Below are positions 23,205-34,600 of a stretch of 39,065 nucleotides of DNA, one piece after another. Origin of the DNA: Acetobacteraceae bacterium (lineage in GTDB: Bacteria > Pseudomonadota > Alphaproteobacteria > Acetobacterales > Acetobacteraceae). The notes under the pieces were generated by a model, which did not search any database, had not been told where the DNA came from, and was given only the letters and a program-made list of their open reading frames with translations. The stretch's first letter is position 1; each line of letters opens with the position of its first letter. The DNA is taken from the NCBI GenBank assembly GCA_027487675.1, contig JAIYDD010000009.1, forward strand, positions 1 through 39,065, in the 5' to 3' direction. A program made the translations under genes and the position numbers.

Positions 23205-24526
23205 GCGAAGCGGTCAACCTGTCGCCTCGCGAGATCGTCTCCGAGCTCGACCGCCACATCGTCGGCCAGGGCGACGCCAAGCGCGCGGTCGCCATCGCGC
23301 TGCGCAACCGCTGGCGGCGCCAGCAGCTGGCGCCCGGCCTGCGCGAGGAGGTGGTGCCGAAGAACATCCTGATGATCGGCCCGACCGGCTGCGGCAAGAC
23401 CGAGATCGCGCGGCGCCTGGCGAAGCTCGCCAACGCGCCCTTCCTGAAGGTCGAGGCGACGAAGTTCACCGAGGTCGGCTATGTCGGCCGCGACGTGGAG
23501 AGCATCGTCCGCGACCTGATCGAGGTCTCGATCACCCAGACCCGCGACCAGGCCCGCAAGGAAGTCCAGGCCAAGGCGGAACTCGCCGCCGAGGAACGGC
23601 TGGTCACCGCGCTGGTCGGCGAAGGCGCGGCCGGCGAGACGCGCCAGAAATTCCGCCGCCTGCTGCGCGACGGCCAGCTCGAGACGCGCGAGGTCGAGGT
23701 GCAGGTGGCGGACGCCGGCGGCGGCATGCCCATCGGCATGATGGACCTGCCCGGCGCGCAGGGCATCCAGATGCAGCAGATGCAGGAGATGCTCGGCAAG
23801 ATGTTCGGCGGCCGCACCAAGCCGCGCCGCATGACGGTGGCCGAAGCCCGCGCCGCGCTGGTGAAGGACGAGGCCGACAAGCTGCTGGACCAGGAGGCGC
23901 TGACGCGCACCGCGGTGGCCAACGCCGAGAACAACGGCATCGTCTTCGTCGACGAGATCGACAAGGTCGCGGCGCGGACCACCGAAGGCGGCTTCCGCGG
24001 CGGCGACGTCTCCCGCGAGGGCGTGCAGCGCGACCTGCTGCCGCTGATCGAGGGCACGACCGTCACCACCAAGCACGGGCCGGTGAAGACGGACCACATC
24101 CTGTTCATCGCCTCCGGCGCCTTCCACATGGCCAAGCCCTCGGACCTGCTGCCCGAACTGCAGGGGCGGCTGCCGATCCGGGTGGAGCTGAAGGCGCTGG
24201 GGCGCGAGGATTTCCGGCGCATCCTGACCGAGCCCGAGCATTCCCTGCTGAAGCAGTACGTCGCGCTGATGGGGACCGAGGGCGTGACGCTGGAGGTGAC
24301 GGCGGATGCGGTGGACGCGCTGGCCGACCTCGCCGCGGAGATCAACGCCAGCGTCGAGAACATCGGCGCGCGCCGCCTGGCCACCGTGATGGAGCGGCTG
24401 CTGGACGAGATCTCCTTCACCGCCAGCGACAGGGGCGGGGAGCGGATCGTGGTGGATGGCGGCACGGTCCGCGACCGCGTGGCGCCGCTGGCGGCCAGCG
24501 CCGACCTCAGCCGCTTCATCCTGTAG
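23201..24526 (+). CDS. hslU: ATPase unfoldase subunit HslU (ClpY)
   Basis: This encodes 441 residues, full length. HslU is an AAA+ hexamer that recognises, unfolds and feeds substrates to HslV in the cytoplasm. The Walker A motif GPTGCGKTE lies at residues 60-68, Walker [10 protein letters not shown] near 250, and the substrate-gripping loop [12 protein letters not shown] just after Walker A (GYVG pore motif). The central I-domain (about 110-230) has QIQQM-like Gln/Met-rich stretches. [17 protein letters not shown] is the C-terminal sensor-2 region, and the protein ends in RFIL, the tail that activates HslV. The GTG start is fixed by the GTGA overlap with hslV. Confidence 0.97.
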   Translation: MSEAVNLSPREIVSELDRHIVGQGDAKRAVAIALRNRWRRQQLAPGLREEVVPKNILMIGPTGCGKTEIARRLAKLANAPFLKVEATKFTEVGYVGRDVESIVRDLIEVSITQTRDQARKEVQAKAELAAEERLVTALVGEGAAGETRQKFRRLLRDGQLETREVEVQVADAGGGMPIGMMDLPGAQGIQMQQMQEMLGKMFGGRTKPRRMTVAEARAALVKDEADKLLDQEALTRTAVANAENNGIVFVDEIDKVAARTTEGGFRGGDVSREGVQRDLLPLIEGTTVTTKHGPVKTDHILFIASGAFHMAKPSDLLPELQGRLPIRVELKALGREDFRRILTEPEHSLLKQYVALMGTEGVTLEVTADAVDALADLAAEINASVENIGARRLATVMERLLDEISFTASDRGGERIVVDGGTVRDRVAPLAASADLSRFIL

Positions 24527-24590
24527 GGGCGCGATCGGCCACGGGGCGGACCGCCCCGGCGGCCTGGATCACCCGGCGGATGGCGCAGCT

Positions 24591-24664
24591 CCGTGGCCAC
24601 GGATGTGGACACCGGCGACGCCGCGGCGTTATAACACCCGTGGGCACGGGAAGTGGGCCCACGG
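24591..24664 (+). promoter_or_regulatory. Promoter and operator-like palindromes of the AbrB-Doc operon
   Basis: TGGACA (24606-24611) and TATAAC (24630-24635) are spaced by 18 bases, each five of six matches to the sigma-70 consensus and striking in such GC-rich DNA. Three perfect palindromic units surround them: CCGTGGCCACGG (24591-24602), CCCGTG-GG-CACGGG (24637-24650) and GTGGGCCCAC (24653-24662). All carry a CCGTGG or CCCAC-type half-site. They fit an autoregulatory operator for the antitoxin; this is inference. Confidence 0.6.
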
Positions 24665-24675
24665 AGACCCTGGCC

Positions 24676-24900
24676 ATGGCCACCCTGAAGCTGCGCGCGA
24701 TCGGCAATTCGGTGGGCGTGGTGCTGCCGAAGGAACTGCTCGCCAAGCTCGACCTGCGGGAAGGCGACACGCTGCATGTGGTGGAAAGCCCCGACGGCTT
24801 CCGCCTGAAGCGCGCCGAGCCGGATTTCGAACAGCAGATGGAAGTGGCGCGGGAAGTGATGCGCCGCCGCCGCGCCGTGCTGCGCGAACTCGCCAAGTGA
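24676..24900 (+). CDS. AbrB/MazE-family antitoxin
   Basis: This encodes 74 residues. The N-terminal half LKLRAIGNSVGVVLPKELLAKLDLREGDTLHVV is the SpoVT/AbrB swapped-hairpin DNA-binding fold in its MazE-like form (GNSxGxxxPKxxL). The C-terminal half (FEQQMEVAREVMRRRRAVLREL) is a helix likely to bind the toxin. The chosen ATG follows a ribosome site in GGAGACC. The stop overlaps the toxin GTG as GTGA, a classic toxin-antitoxin layout with the antitoxin first. It should repress its own promoter. Confidence 0.88.
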   Translation: MATLKLRAIGNSVGVVLPKELLAKLDLREGDTLHVVESPDGFRLKRAEPDFEQQMEVAREVMRRRRAVLRELAK

Positions 24901-25286
24901 CCGAGCCGGTCTGGATCACCCTCGACGTCGCAGTTGCGGTCCACGAGGAGCAGGTCGCAGAGCATGGCGGCGGCGAGGGGGTGCGCGACCTCGGCCTGCT
25001 GGACAGCGCCCTGGCGCGGCCGCGCAATGCCTGGGGCTATGGGGTGACGGACCTCTGCGCGCTGGCCGCCGCGCTGGGCCATGGGATCGCGCGCAACCAC
25101 CCCTTCGTGGACGGCAACAAGCGCACCGCCTTCGTCGCGGTGGAAACCTTCCTGCTGCTCAACGGCATCGCGCTGCTGGCCTCGGATGCGGAAAGCGTTG
25201 TCGCCATGCTGGACCTCGCCGCCGGCGACCTGCCCGAGGAAGGCTTCGCCGCCTGGCTCCGCGATCACGCCGCCGCGCGCGGCTGA
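24897..25286 (+). CDS. doc: Death-on-curing (Doc/Fic) family toxin
   Basis: This encodes 129 residues, the size of a minimal Fic-fold Doc toxin. The active-site loop HPFVDGNKRTAF (about residues 64-75) contains the catalytic His and the Lys typical of Doc, where the general Fic motif has Gly-Asn-Gly-Arg. GVRDLGLLDSALARPRNAWGYG near residue 25 is the usual Doc N-terminal segment. Phage P1 Doc phosphorylates EF-Tu; other Fic proteins AMPylate. Which this one does is not decidable from sequence. It is translationally coupled to an AbrB-type, not Phd-type, antitoxin. No plasmid or phage genes flank the pair. Confidence 0.9.
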   Translation: MTEPVWITLDVAVAVHEEQVAEHGGGEGVRDLGLLDSALARPRNAWGYGVTDLCALAAALGHGIARNHPFVDGNKRTAFVAVETFLLLNGIALLASDAESVVAMLDLAAGDLPEEGFAAWLRDHAAARG

Positions 25287-25321
25287 ACCGCGCCACCCGG
25301 CCCCCCATATCCGGCAGCATC

Positions 25322-26143
25322 ATGTCCCTCTCCGCGTCCCTGCCCGTCCCGCACGCCCTGCCCGAAGACGCCCGCGCCGAAATCGCGCGCGCCTTCGAAA
25401 GGCTGGAAGGCACCTCGCTCGCCGCCCGCCTCTCCTCCCTGGTCGGCCAGCCGGTGGAGGCGCTGAAGGCGCGCCTGCCCGGCGCCGCCCAGGCCATGAT
25501 CGATGGCGCGGTGCGCCGCGCGCTGAAGGCGGCGATGGGCGCCGCGCTCGCCACCGACCCCGCGCGCAACCCCCTGCCCGGCGGCGCCACCTGGTTCCAC
25601 CGCGGCATGGCGGCCGCCACCGGCGCCGCCGGCGGCGCCTTCGGCCTGCCCGGCACCCTGGTCGAGCTGCCGGTCTCCACCACCCTGCTGCTGCGCCAGG
25701 TCGCCGCCGTCGCCGCGGCGCAGGGGGAGGATCTGGCGCGCCCCGAAAGCGCCGCGGAATGCCTGAAGGTCTTCGCCCTCGGCGGGCGCAACCCCGGCGA
25801 CGACGCGGCGGAGGCCGGGTATTTCGCCGTCCGCCTGGCGCTGGCCGAGGCGCTGAAGGGCGCGGTCGGCCGCGGCGTGGCGGGGATGATGCTGCCGGGC
25901 TTCCTCGGCGCCATCGCGGCGCGCTTCGGCGGGCCGGTCGCCATCAAGCTCTCGGCGCAGGCGGCGCCGCTGGTCGGCGCGGCGGCGGGGGCGGCGGTGA
26001 ACATCGCCTTCCTGGAACACTTCCGCGGCATCGCGGAGGCGCATTTCGCCATCCGCCGGCTGGAACGCGCGCATGGCCCGGCGCCCGTCCGCGCCGCCTA
26101 CGAGGCGATGCGCGCCACGCGGGACGCACGCTTCCTGGGCTGA
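25322..26143 (+). CDS. EcsC family protein
   Basis: This encodes 273 residues. Members share an EcsC domain (PF12787-type), named after a gene beside the Bacillus EcsAB ABC transporter; its biochemical role is unknown. Seen here are an Ala-rich amphipathic middle with GGATWFHRGMAAATGAAGGAFGLPGTLVELP (about 90-120), ESAAECLKVFALGG and a C-terminal Gly/Ala-rich hydrophobic stretch (LVGAAAGAAVNIAFLEHF, about 220-237). No transporter genes lie next to it, so the name tells nothing about function here. It starts 35 bp after the toxin gene and could be co-transcribed. Confidence 0.8.
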   Translation: MSLSASLPVPHALPEDARAEIARAFERLEGTSLAARLSSLVGQPVEALKARLPGAAQAMIDGAVRRALKAAMGAALATDPARNPLPGGATWFHRGMAAATGAAGGAFGLPGTLVELPVSTTLLLRQVAAVAAAQGEDLARPESAAECLKVFALGGRNPGDDAAEAGYFAVRLALAEALKGAVGRGVAGMMLPGFLGAIAARFGGPVAIKLSAQAAPLVGAAAGAAVNIAFLEHFRGIAEAHFAIRRLERAHGPAPVRAAYEAMRATRDARFLG

Positions 26144-26483
26144 CCGGCGCCGGCCCGTCCCGCCGCGCAGCCCCGCGCGCAGGCGCCGCCGCGCCACCCG
26201 CCCGCCATGCCGGCCGGCGCCCGTCCCGGCTTGCAGCCGCCGACGGCCACCAGGGCGCCGGATGGCGCACGAAGCCGGTGCGTGCACGCAAGCGGCGTGG
26301 CGGAGCCAGGCGCGGCGTCGGTGCCCCGGGGGACATGCGGCGGCATCTCCGCCGGCGCGGCTGACGACACGGCCGCGCAACCTCGGCCGGGGGCGGAACG
26401 TTGACCCCTTCCGGTCCCGCGCATGGAACCGCCCCGGTCCCGCCGCGATCAGCCTCCGCCACATCGGACCGGAGGCAAAGCCG
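26144..26483. other. Intergenic region, no supported gene
   Basis: 340 bp between the EcsC-family gene and the esterase-like gene. I see no conserved protein in either strand. A ribosome site GGAGG (26471-26475) lies eight bases before the TTG start of the next gene. A TTGACC near 26401 could be a -35 element, but no good -10 follows. Confidence 0.5.
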
Positions 26484-27956
26484 TTGCAACTCGACATCAT
26501 CCTGCGAGGCCAGTCGAACGCCATCCTGCTGGCGGAACTCGAGCGCGGTGCCGCCGCCGGGCGCCTGGTGCAGGAGGTGGAGCGGCTGCTCGGCTTCGAT
26601 GGCGTCAAGGACCGCGTGACCCTCCTGCACGACCGCGACGGCCAGGGCGGCGACACCATGTATTCCGGCACCGCCTTCCTGGGCGAGTGGATGGCGCGCT
26701 CCCAGGCCGGCTGGGCGGCCGGCCCGCTCGAACAGGGCTTCCTGGCCCGCATGGGGCAGTACCGGGCGGAGGGGATGGGCGACGCCACCGCCATCCTCTG
26801 GATGCACAGCGAATACGACAGCCGCGACCCGAACCTGCTCACCGCGGACTGGACCGCGGCGGTGCGCACCGATGCGGCGCTGACGCGCCAGGCGCTGGGG
26901 CGGGACGCACCCTACCTCTTCGTCGCGGCGCATCCCTATGGCGACGGCACCGATGCCGGCCACCAGGCGATCCGCGCGGGGATGGAGGCGCTGGACGCCG
27001 ACCCGCGCTTCGACGCCGCGATCGTGGCCCGCGCGCCCGACACCGACATCGCCCTTGACGACCTGGACGGGAACCCGGCCACCACCGAATACGGCTTCGC
27101 CCACATCACCGCGGGGGACGCGATGCTGATCGCCACGCGCGCCGCGCGCGGGGTGGCGGAGGAATGGGCGGCCTATGCGAAGCCCGGCTCGCCGGTGGCG
27201 CTGGCGCGCGGCGACATCGCCTCGGACGGGCCGATGGTGGTCGCGGCTTCCGCCGCTGGGCCCGGGCAGCTGCAGGTCGATGTGCGCCATGACGGCACCG
27301 GCGGCTTCCTGCCGCTGTCGGCCGGGGCGGCGAAGGGCCTCGGCTGGTCGCTGGCGCTGCCCGATGGGCGGCGGATCGAGGCGACCGGCGCCGCCGTGCT
27401 CGATGCCGACAGCCTGGTAGTGGGCTTCGGCCAGGCAGTGCCGGCCGGCGCGGTGCTGCACTATGCCTGGGGCATCGGCCGCACCGCGGAGCCGGGCGGC
27501 CCGGGCGCCGGCAATGCGGTGCTGGATTCCGCTGCGCTGCCGGCTTGGACGCCGGCCGCCGGCATCGCCGTCGGCGCGCCCGCCATGCTGCCGGCCACGC
27601 CGCTGCCGCCGCGTCAGGGCATGGCGCCGCCGAGCCCGGCCGATGCGCTGATGCGCCTGACCTTCGGGCGCGACGCGACGGCCGAGGAGGCGGGGTTCCT
27701 CGGCTGGATGGAGGGGCGCGGCGTGTCGCGCGGCGACATCGCCCGGGGCCTGGCCTCGGGCGAGGCGTTCGGGGCGCGGACCGCGGGGCTGGACGATGCC
27801 GAGTTCATCGCCCTGCTGCACCGGGATGCGCTGGGGCGCGGCCCGGCGCCGGCGGAGCAGCGGCTCTGGCAGGCGGAATTCGCCGCCGGCGCCGACCGCA
27901 TCGACCTGGTGGAGGCGCTGGGTGACCGGATCGGCAGCGACCTGGTCTTCGGGTAG
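26484..27956 (+). CDS. SGNH/sialate-esterase-like protein with DUF4214-like C-terminus
   Basis: This encodes about 490 residues from TTG 26484, set by GGAGG eight bases upstream and by the conserved start at residues 8-13. RGQSNA resembles the GQSN nucleophile block of CE6/SASA-type SGNH esterases, with Ser11. ILWMHSEYD (about 103-112) resembles the family WxQGExD block, and Asp157/His160 in GTDAGHQAI would complete the triad as DxxH. The middle (about 220-370) is beta-rich and Gly-rich. The C-terminus (about 385-485) has two units with LMRLTFGRDATAEEAGFLGW and LLHRDALGRGPAPAEQRLW, like DUF4214, seen in exported proteins. No signal peptide is seen, so export, if any, would be by a C-terminal or other signal. 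Esterase activity is inferred. Confidence 0.7.
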   Translation: MQLDIILRGQSNAILLAELERGAAAGRLVQEVERLLGFDGVKDRVTLLHDRDGQGGDTMYSGTAFLGEWMARSQAGWAAGPLEQGFLARMGQYRAEGMGDATAILWMHSEYDSRDPNLLTADWTAAVRTDAALTRQALGRDAPYLFVAAHPYGDGTDAGHQAIRAGMEALDADPRFDAAIVARAPDTDIALDDLDGNPATTEYGFAHITAGDAMLIATRAARGVAEEWAAYAKPGSPVALARGDIASDGPMVVAASAAGPGQLQVDVRHDGTGGFLPLSAGAAKGLGWSLALPDGRRIEATGAAVLDADSLVVGFGQAVPAGAVLHYAWGIGRTAEPGGPGAGNAVLDSAALPAWTPAAGIAVGAPAMLPATPLPPRQGMAPPSPADALMRLTFGRDATAEEAGFLGWMEGRGVSRGDIARGLASGEAFGARTAGLDDAEFIALLHRDALGRGPAPAEQRLWQAEFAAGADRIDLVEALGDRIGSDLVFG

Positions 27957-28121
27957 CCCGGGAGCGGCGCGGACCGGGGGGCCGGCCCGTCCGGGCGCCG
28001 CGCCGGTGCACGGTGCGATGCGCGGTTACGGGCCGGTCGCCCGGGCCGGGGCGCCGCCCGGCTCGGGGGCGCGGGATCGGCCGGTTCCAGCCGGTCCCCA
28101 CCTGCGCTAAGTGCCGCCGCC

Positions 28122-28403
28122 ATGACCCAGACGCCCGACACCGCGACGCCCCAGGCCGGGACCCTGCCCGACCGCCTCTCCGTCGACCCGCGGAGCCCCC
28201 ATCACGATGCCGGGCTGCTGAAGCGCGGCATCGGCATCCGCTTCAACGGGGCGGAGAAGACGAATGTCGAGGAATACTGCGTCAGCGAGGGCTGGATCCG
28301 CGTGGCCGTCGGCAAGACGCTGGACCGCAAGGGCAACCCGCTGACCCTGAAGCTGAAGGGCCAAGTGGAGCCCTATCTGCGGGAACCGGCGGCGGAGGAA
28401 TAG
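28122..28403 (+). CDS. DUF3297 family protein
   Basis: This encodes 93 residues, full length for DUF3297. The core LPDRLSVDPRSPHHDAG, KRGIGIRFNGAEKTNVEEY and CVSEGWIRVAVGKTLDRKG is very well conserved in proteobacteria. The family is cytoplasmic, Lys/Arg-rich and of unknown function, typical of alphaproteobacteria and some gammaproteobacteria. It is a single gene with a GC-rich 165-bp gap upstream (27957-28121). Confidence 0.92.
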   Translation: MTQTPDTATPQAGTLPDRLSVDPRSPHHDAGLLKRGIGIRFNGAEKTNVEEYCVSEGWIRVAVGKTLDRKGNPLTLKLKGQVEPYLREPAAEE

Positions 28404-28595
28404 CCCGCGCCGGCCGCCGGGCCGGCCGGTGCCGGCGCGGCGCGGGAATCCCCCCGGGCGTTTCCGTTTCGGTAACGCTTTGCCGCTACGACGGGGGGTG
28501 ACGCGCCACCGGCGCCGTCCGGCCGAGGGCGCGAAGGCACCCGAGGCAGGCGATCCTGGGGACGCGGTCCGCAGAAAGCACGGACGGAAACCGCC

Positions 28596-28808
28596 ATGGC
28601 CATCGGGCTTCTCCTCCTCCTCACAGCGGCGCTGCTGCCGGCCTGGGTGTGGCTGGGCCATCCGCGCGACTGGGCGGAACAGCTGCCCTCCCTGCGTCGC
28701 TTCGGGCGATCGCTGTGCAACGCCAGGCAGGCGCGGCCGGGGGAGCTGGCGCGCTGGGCGCTGGGCGGGGCCGCCCCCACGACCGGGCGGCGCGCCGACC
28801 GGCGCTGA
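28596..28808 (+). CDS. Small hypothetical protein with N-terminal membrane helix
   Basis: This encodes 70 residues. MAIGLLLLLTAALLPAWVWLG is a plausible membrane anchor or signal, then a basic soluble tail (RRFGRSLCNARQ). I recognise no family. A weak ribosome site (ACGGAAA) precedes the ATG. Its stop is 12 bp from the stop of the convergent aminotransferase gene. It may be a real small membrane protein or a chance ORF; the hydrophobic N-terminus and codon pattern favour the first slightly. Confidence 0.4.
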   Translation: MAIGLLLLLTAALLPAWVWLGHPRDWAEQLPSLRRFGRSLCNARQARPGELARWALGGAAPTTGRRADRR

Positions 28809-28820
28809 TCGCCGGCGCGA

Positions 28821-29999
28821 TCAGGCCGCGTCTTCGGCCAGCCAGGCCATCGCGGCGGACACCCCGCCGGGCATGTGCGGCACGCCCTGCTGGCCGAGCG
28901 CGATCTCGGTCGCCGCCAGCGTGCCCAGCACCATCGGCTCGTTCAGGTCGCCGAGGTGCCCGATGCGGAAGACCTTGCCCTGCAAGGGGCCGAGGCCGGT
29001 GCCAAGGCCGACATTCATGGCCAGCGCCCGGTGCCGCACCGCCTCCGCGTCATGGCCCTCGGGCATCAGCACCGCGGTGACGGAATCGGACGCCGCCTCG
29101 GGCGACAGGCAATAGACCTGCGGGCCGTTGTTGCCCGACCAGTGCCGTACGCAGCGCCGCACCGCCTCGGCCAGGCGGTGGTGGCGGGCGAAGACGTTGG
29201 GCAGCCCCTCCTCCTCCAGCAGGCGCAGGGCTTCGCGCAGGCCGTAGAACAGGTTGGTCGGGATGGTGCCGACGAAGCTCTTCTGCCGGCGGCCCTGCAT
29301 GATGGTCCAGTCGAAGTAGTGCCTGGGCAGCTTCGCGGTCGCATGCGCGGCCAGCGCCCTGGCCGAGGCGGCGGTGAAGGCGAAGCCCACCGGCAGCATC
29401 AGCCCCTTCTGGCTGCCGCAGACCGCCGCATCGATGCCCCAGGCGTCGAAGCGGAAGTCGATGGAGCCGAGGCCGGAGATGGTGTCGGCCAGCAGCAGCG
29501 CCGGATGCCCGGTCTCGTCCAGCGCCGCGCGCACCCGGGGCAGGCTGACGGTGATGCCGGTGGAGGTCTCGTTGTGCACGGCGCAGACCGCCTTGATGGC
29601 GTGGGCGGCATCGGCCGCCAGCGCGTCGCGCAGCGCCGCGTGGTCCGGCCCGCGCCGCCAGTCGCCGGGGACCATCTGCACCTCGATCCCGAGGTCGCGC
29701 GCCATCGCCGTCCACATCGAGGAGAAGACGCCCGATTCCAGCATCAGCACGCGGTCGCCGGGGGAGAGCAGGTTGGTGAGCGTGGCTTCCCACGCCGCAT
29801 GGCCCGAGCCGGTGTACATGAAGATGTGCCCGGCCTCGGTGCCGACCACGCGCTTCAGCCCGGCGACGCAGGCATCGTAGACCGCGAGGAATTCGGCGCC
29901 GTTGAAGTCCACGGTCGGGTGGCCGACGGCGTGCAGCACGCTGTCCGGGATGTTGGTCGGGCCCGGATGGGCGTAGAAATGCCGGCCGCGAGGCGTCAT
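28821..29999 (-). CDS. Class-V aminotransferase (serine/alanine--glyoxylate aminotransferase)
   Basis: This encodes 392 residues. RHFYAHPGPTNIPDSVL is the family start that sets the Met chosen; HIFMYTGSGHAAWEATLTNLL is the PLP-phosphate binding region, LLLADTISGLGSIDFRFD carries the Asp that bonds the pyridine nitrogen, and GSQKGLMLPVGFAF holds Lys198, which forms the Schiff base. The family transfers an amino group from serine or alanine to glyoxylate. Alphaproteobacterial homologues are often called SgaA and take part in the serine cycle or glyoxylate removal. No other serine-cycle gene is nearby. The reading frame stays open about 380 bp upstream of this Met (see 30000-30402). Confidence 0.88.
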   Translation of the reverse strand: MTPRGRHFYAHPGPTNIPDSVLHAVGHPTVDFNGAEFLAVYDACVAGLKRVVGTEAGHIFMYTGSGHAAWEATLTNLLSPGDRVLMLESGVFSSMWTAMARDLGIEVQMVPGDWRRGPDHAALRDALAADAAHAIKAVCAVHNETSTGITVSLPRVRAALDETGHPALLLADTISGLGSIDFRFDAWGIDAAVCGSQKGLMLPVGFAFTAASARALAAHATAKLPRHYFDWTIMQGRRQKSFVGTIPTNLFYGLREALRLLEEEGLPNVFARHHRLAEAVRRCVRHWSGNNGPQVYCLSPEAASDSVTAVLMPEGHDAEAVRHRALAMNVGLGTGLGPLQGKVFRIGHLGDLNEPMVLGTLAATEIALGQQGVPHMPGGVSAAMAWLAEDAA

Positions 30000-30402
30000 C
30001 GCGCAATCCCCCCGGGCGAGCGGCACCGCAGCGGCCGCGCCCTTCATGCCGCCATCTCGACCGGTTTCGCCGGAAAAGGGAAGCCACCCCGGCTGGCCGA
30101 GGCTCGGCGGCCCGGCTCCTCCGCCGGCGCCGCGGCCGGGCCGGGCGCGCTGGCGCGCCTGCCGGGCGGCGAACTCCTCGACGTGCTTGACATCGCCGAG
30201 CGCCGGCACCTCCGGCCCCCGCAGCGCGCCGAGCCCCGCCAGCCGGTCGAAGCGGGCGGCCTTGCCGGTGACCAAGGCCGCCTCGATGCCGGGGGGCGCC
30301 CCGCCGAGGTCGGGCAGCGGCGGCAGGCCGGGACGGTCGTACCGGGCGCGGAGCGGGCCCGCCGCGCCCGGCCCGCCCGTCACGCGCGCGCCGGCGCCGG
30401 AC
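30000..30402 (-). other. 403-bp gap with coding-like open frame upstream of aminotransferase
   Basis: No conserved gene is seen, but the minus-strand frame of the aminotransferase is open from a GTG at 30383, 20 bp after the tldD stop. It reads protein-like for about 85 residues (for example GIEAALVTGKAARFDRLAGL and ALGDVKHVEEFAARQ) with mostly G or C in third positions. This may be a decayed small gene or a real fused N-terminus; it resembles no family I know. Confidence 0.4.
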
Positions 30403-31833
30403 TCAGACCGCCGTGCCGCCGATGGTCAGCCCGGTCATTTTCAGCGTCGGCTGCCCGACGCCCACCGGCACGCCCTGGCCCTGCTTGCCGCAGGTGCCGA
30501 TCCCCGGGTCGAGGCCCATGTCGTTGCCGACCATCGCGACCTTGGTCAGTGCGTCCGGCCCGTTGCCGATCAGCGTCGCGCCCTTCACCGGCGCGCCGAG
30601 CCGGCCATCCTCGATCAGGTAGGCCTCCGAGGCGCTGAACACGAATTTTCCCGACGTGATGTCCACCTGCCCGCCGCCGAAATTTTGCGCGTAGATGCCG
30701 CGCTTCACGCTGCCGATGATCTCGCGCGGGTCGAGCGTGCCGCCCAGCATCACCGTGTTGGTCATGCGCGGCATCGGGATGTGGGCGTGGGATTGCCGGC
30801 GGCCGTTGCCGGTGGGGGCCACGCCCATCAGCCGGGCGTTCTGCCGGTCCTGCAGGAAGCCGACCAGGATGCCGTCCTCGATCAGCACGGTGCGGCCGGA
30901 GGGCGTGCCCTCGTCGTCCACCGTCAGCGACCCGCGGCGGTCGGGGATGGTGCCGTCATCCACCACGGTCACGCCCGGCGCGGCGATCCGCTGGCCGAGC
31001 AGCCCGGCGAAGGCGCTGGTCTTCTTGCGGTTGAAGTCGCCTTCCAGCCCGTGGCCGATCGCCTCGTGCAGCAGGATGCCGGGCCAGCCGGGGCCGAGCA
31101 CCACCTCCATCTCGCCGGCAGGCGCCGGCACGGCGTCGAGGTTGACCAGCGCCTGGCGCAGCGCCTCCTCCACCGCCGCCTTCCAGGACGCCTCGCCGAG
31201 CACGCGGTCATAGGCGAAGCGCCCGCCGGTGCCGAAGCTGCCGGTCTCCCGCCGCCCGTTCGCCTCCACCACCACCGCGACGCTGAGGCGGACCAGCGGC
31301 CGGAGGTCGGCGACGCGCGAGCCGTCGGGGCGCAGGATCTGCACCGCCTGCCATTCGCCGGTGATGGAGGCCATCACCTGCTTCACGCGGGGGTCGCGGG
31401 CGCGGGCGAAGGCGTCCATCTCGGCCAGCAGGGCGGTCTTGGCGGCGAAGTCCATCGCGGTCAGCGGGTTCAGCTCGGAATAGAGCCGGGCATTGGTGGC
31501 GCGCGGGCCGACATCGAGCGTGCCGGAATGCCCCGCGGCCACCGCCTTCACCGTCTCGGCGGCGCGCGCCAGCGCGGCCTCGCTGATCTCGGCGGCATGC
31601 GCATAGCCGGCGGCCTCGCCGGCCACCGTGCGCAGGCCGAAGCCGCGCGTGGCGTCGAAGGAGGCGCTGCGGATGCGGCCGTCCTCCAGGCTGATCGCCT
31701 CGCTCTCCCGGTGTTCGAGGAAGAGCTCGCCATCCTCCGCCCCGGCGGTGGCGCCGGCCAGCAGGCGTTCGGCGGCGCCGCGGTCGAGCTGGCCGAGGAA
31801 CAGGGCGTCGGTGGCGGCAAGCGCGTCTGTCAC
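30403..31833 (-). CDS. tldD: Metalloprotease TldD
   Basis: This encodes 476 residues, the usual TldD length. TldD forms a heterodimeric Zn protease with TldE/PmbA that degrades unfolded small peptides and processes some peptide antibiotics. HEAIGHGLEGD gives the Zn motif HExxxH near residues 256-261. ESEAISLEDGRIRSASFD near residue 45 is the typical N-terminal segment, and the C-terminus has GNGRRQSHAHIPMPRMTNT and GGGQVDITSGKFVFSASEAYLI. The GTG start at 31833 is chosen because AAAGGA lies nine bases upstream; a nearby ATG (31841) is out of frame. No tldE is in the window. tldD often neighbours cytochrome-oxidase genes in alphaproteobacteria; here ctaA lies two genes upstream. Confidence 0.96.
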   Translation of the reverse strand: MTDALAATDALFLGQLDRGAAERLLAGATAGAEDGELFLEHRESEAISLEDGRIRSASFDATRGFGLRTVAGEAAGYAHAAEISEAALARAAETVKAVAAGHSGTLDVGPRATNARLYSELNPLTAMDFAAKTALLAEMDAFARARDPRVKQVMASITGEWQAVQILRPDGSRVADLRPLVRLSVAVVVEANGRRETGSFGTGGRFAYDRVLGEASWKAAVEEALRQALVNLDAVPAPAGEMEVVLGPGWPGILLHEAIGHGLEGDFNRKKTSAFAGLLGQRIAAPGVTVVDDGTIPDRRGSLTVDDEGTPSGRTVLIEDGILVGFLQDRQNARLMGVAPTGNGRRQSHAHIPMPRMTNTVMLGGTLDPREIIGSVKRGIYAQNFGGGQVDITSGKFVFSASEAYLIEDGRLGAPVKGATLIGNGPDALTKVAMVGNDMGLDPGIGTCGKQGQGVPVGVGQPTLKMTGLTIGGTAV

Positions 31834-31969
31834 GTTGGCATGTCCTTTCTCGGCCGGGGGCAGCCCGGCTCGGAGCCTTTGCGGGGAAGGAGCCCGGGCC
31901 GCGATGCCCGTGGGATCGCCGGCGTCTTCCCGCGGATGCCGGCGCGGTCGGGCATGGATCCCCGGGCCC

Positions 31970-34596
<2,627 letters not shown>

Positions 34597-34600
<4 letters not shown>

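Noticed and set aside
26391..26430. GGAAC followed by a possible EcfG-type -10 before the esterase gene
   Set aside because: No CGTT is present at the required 16-19 base spacing.
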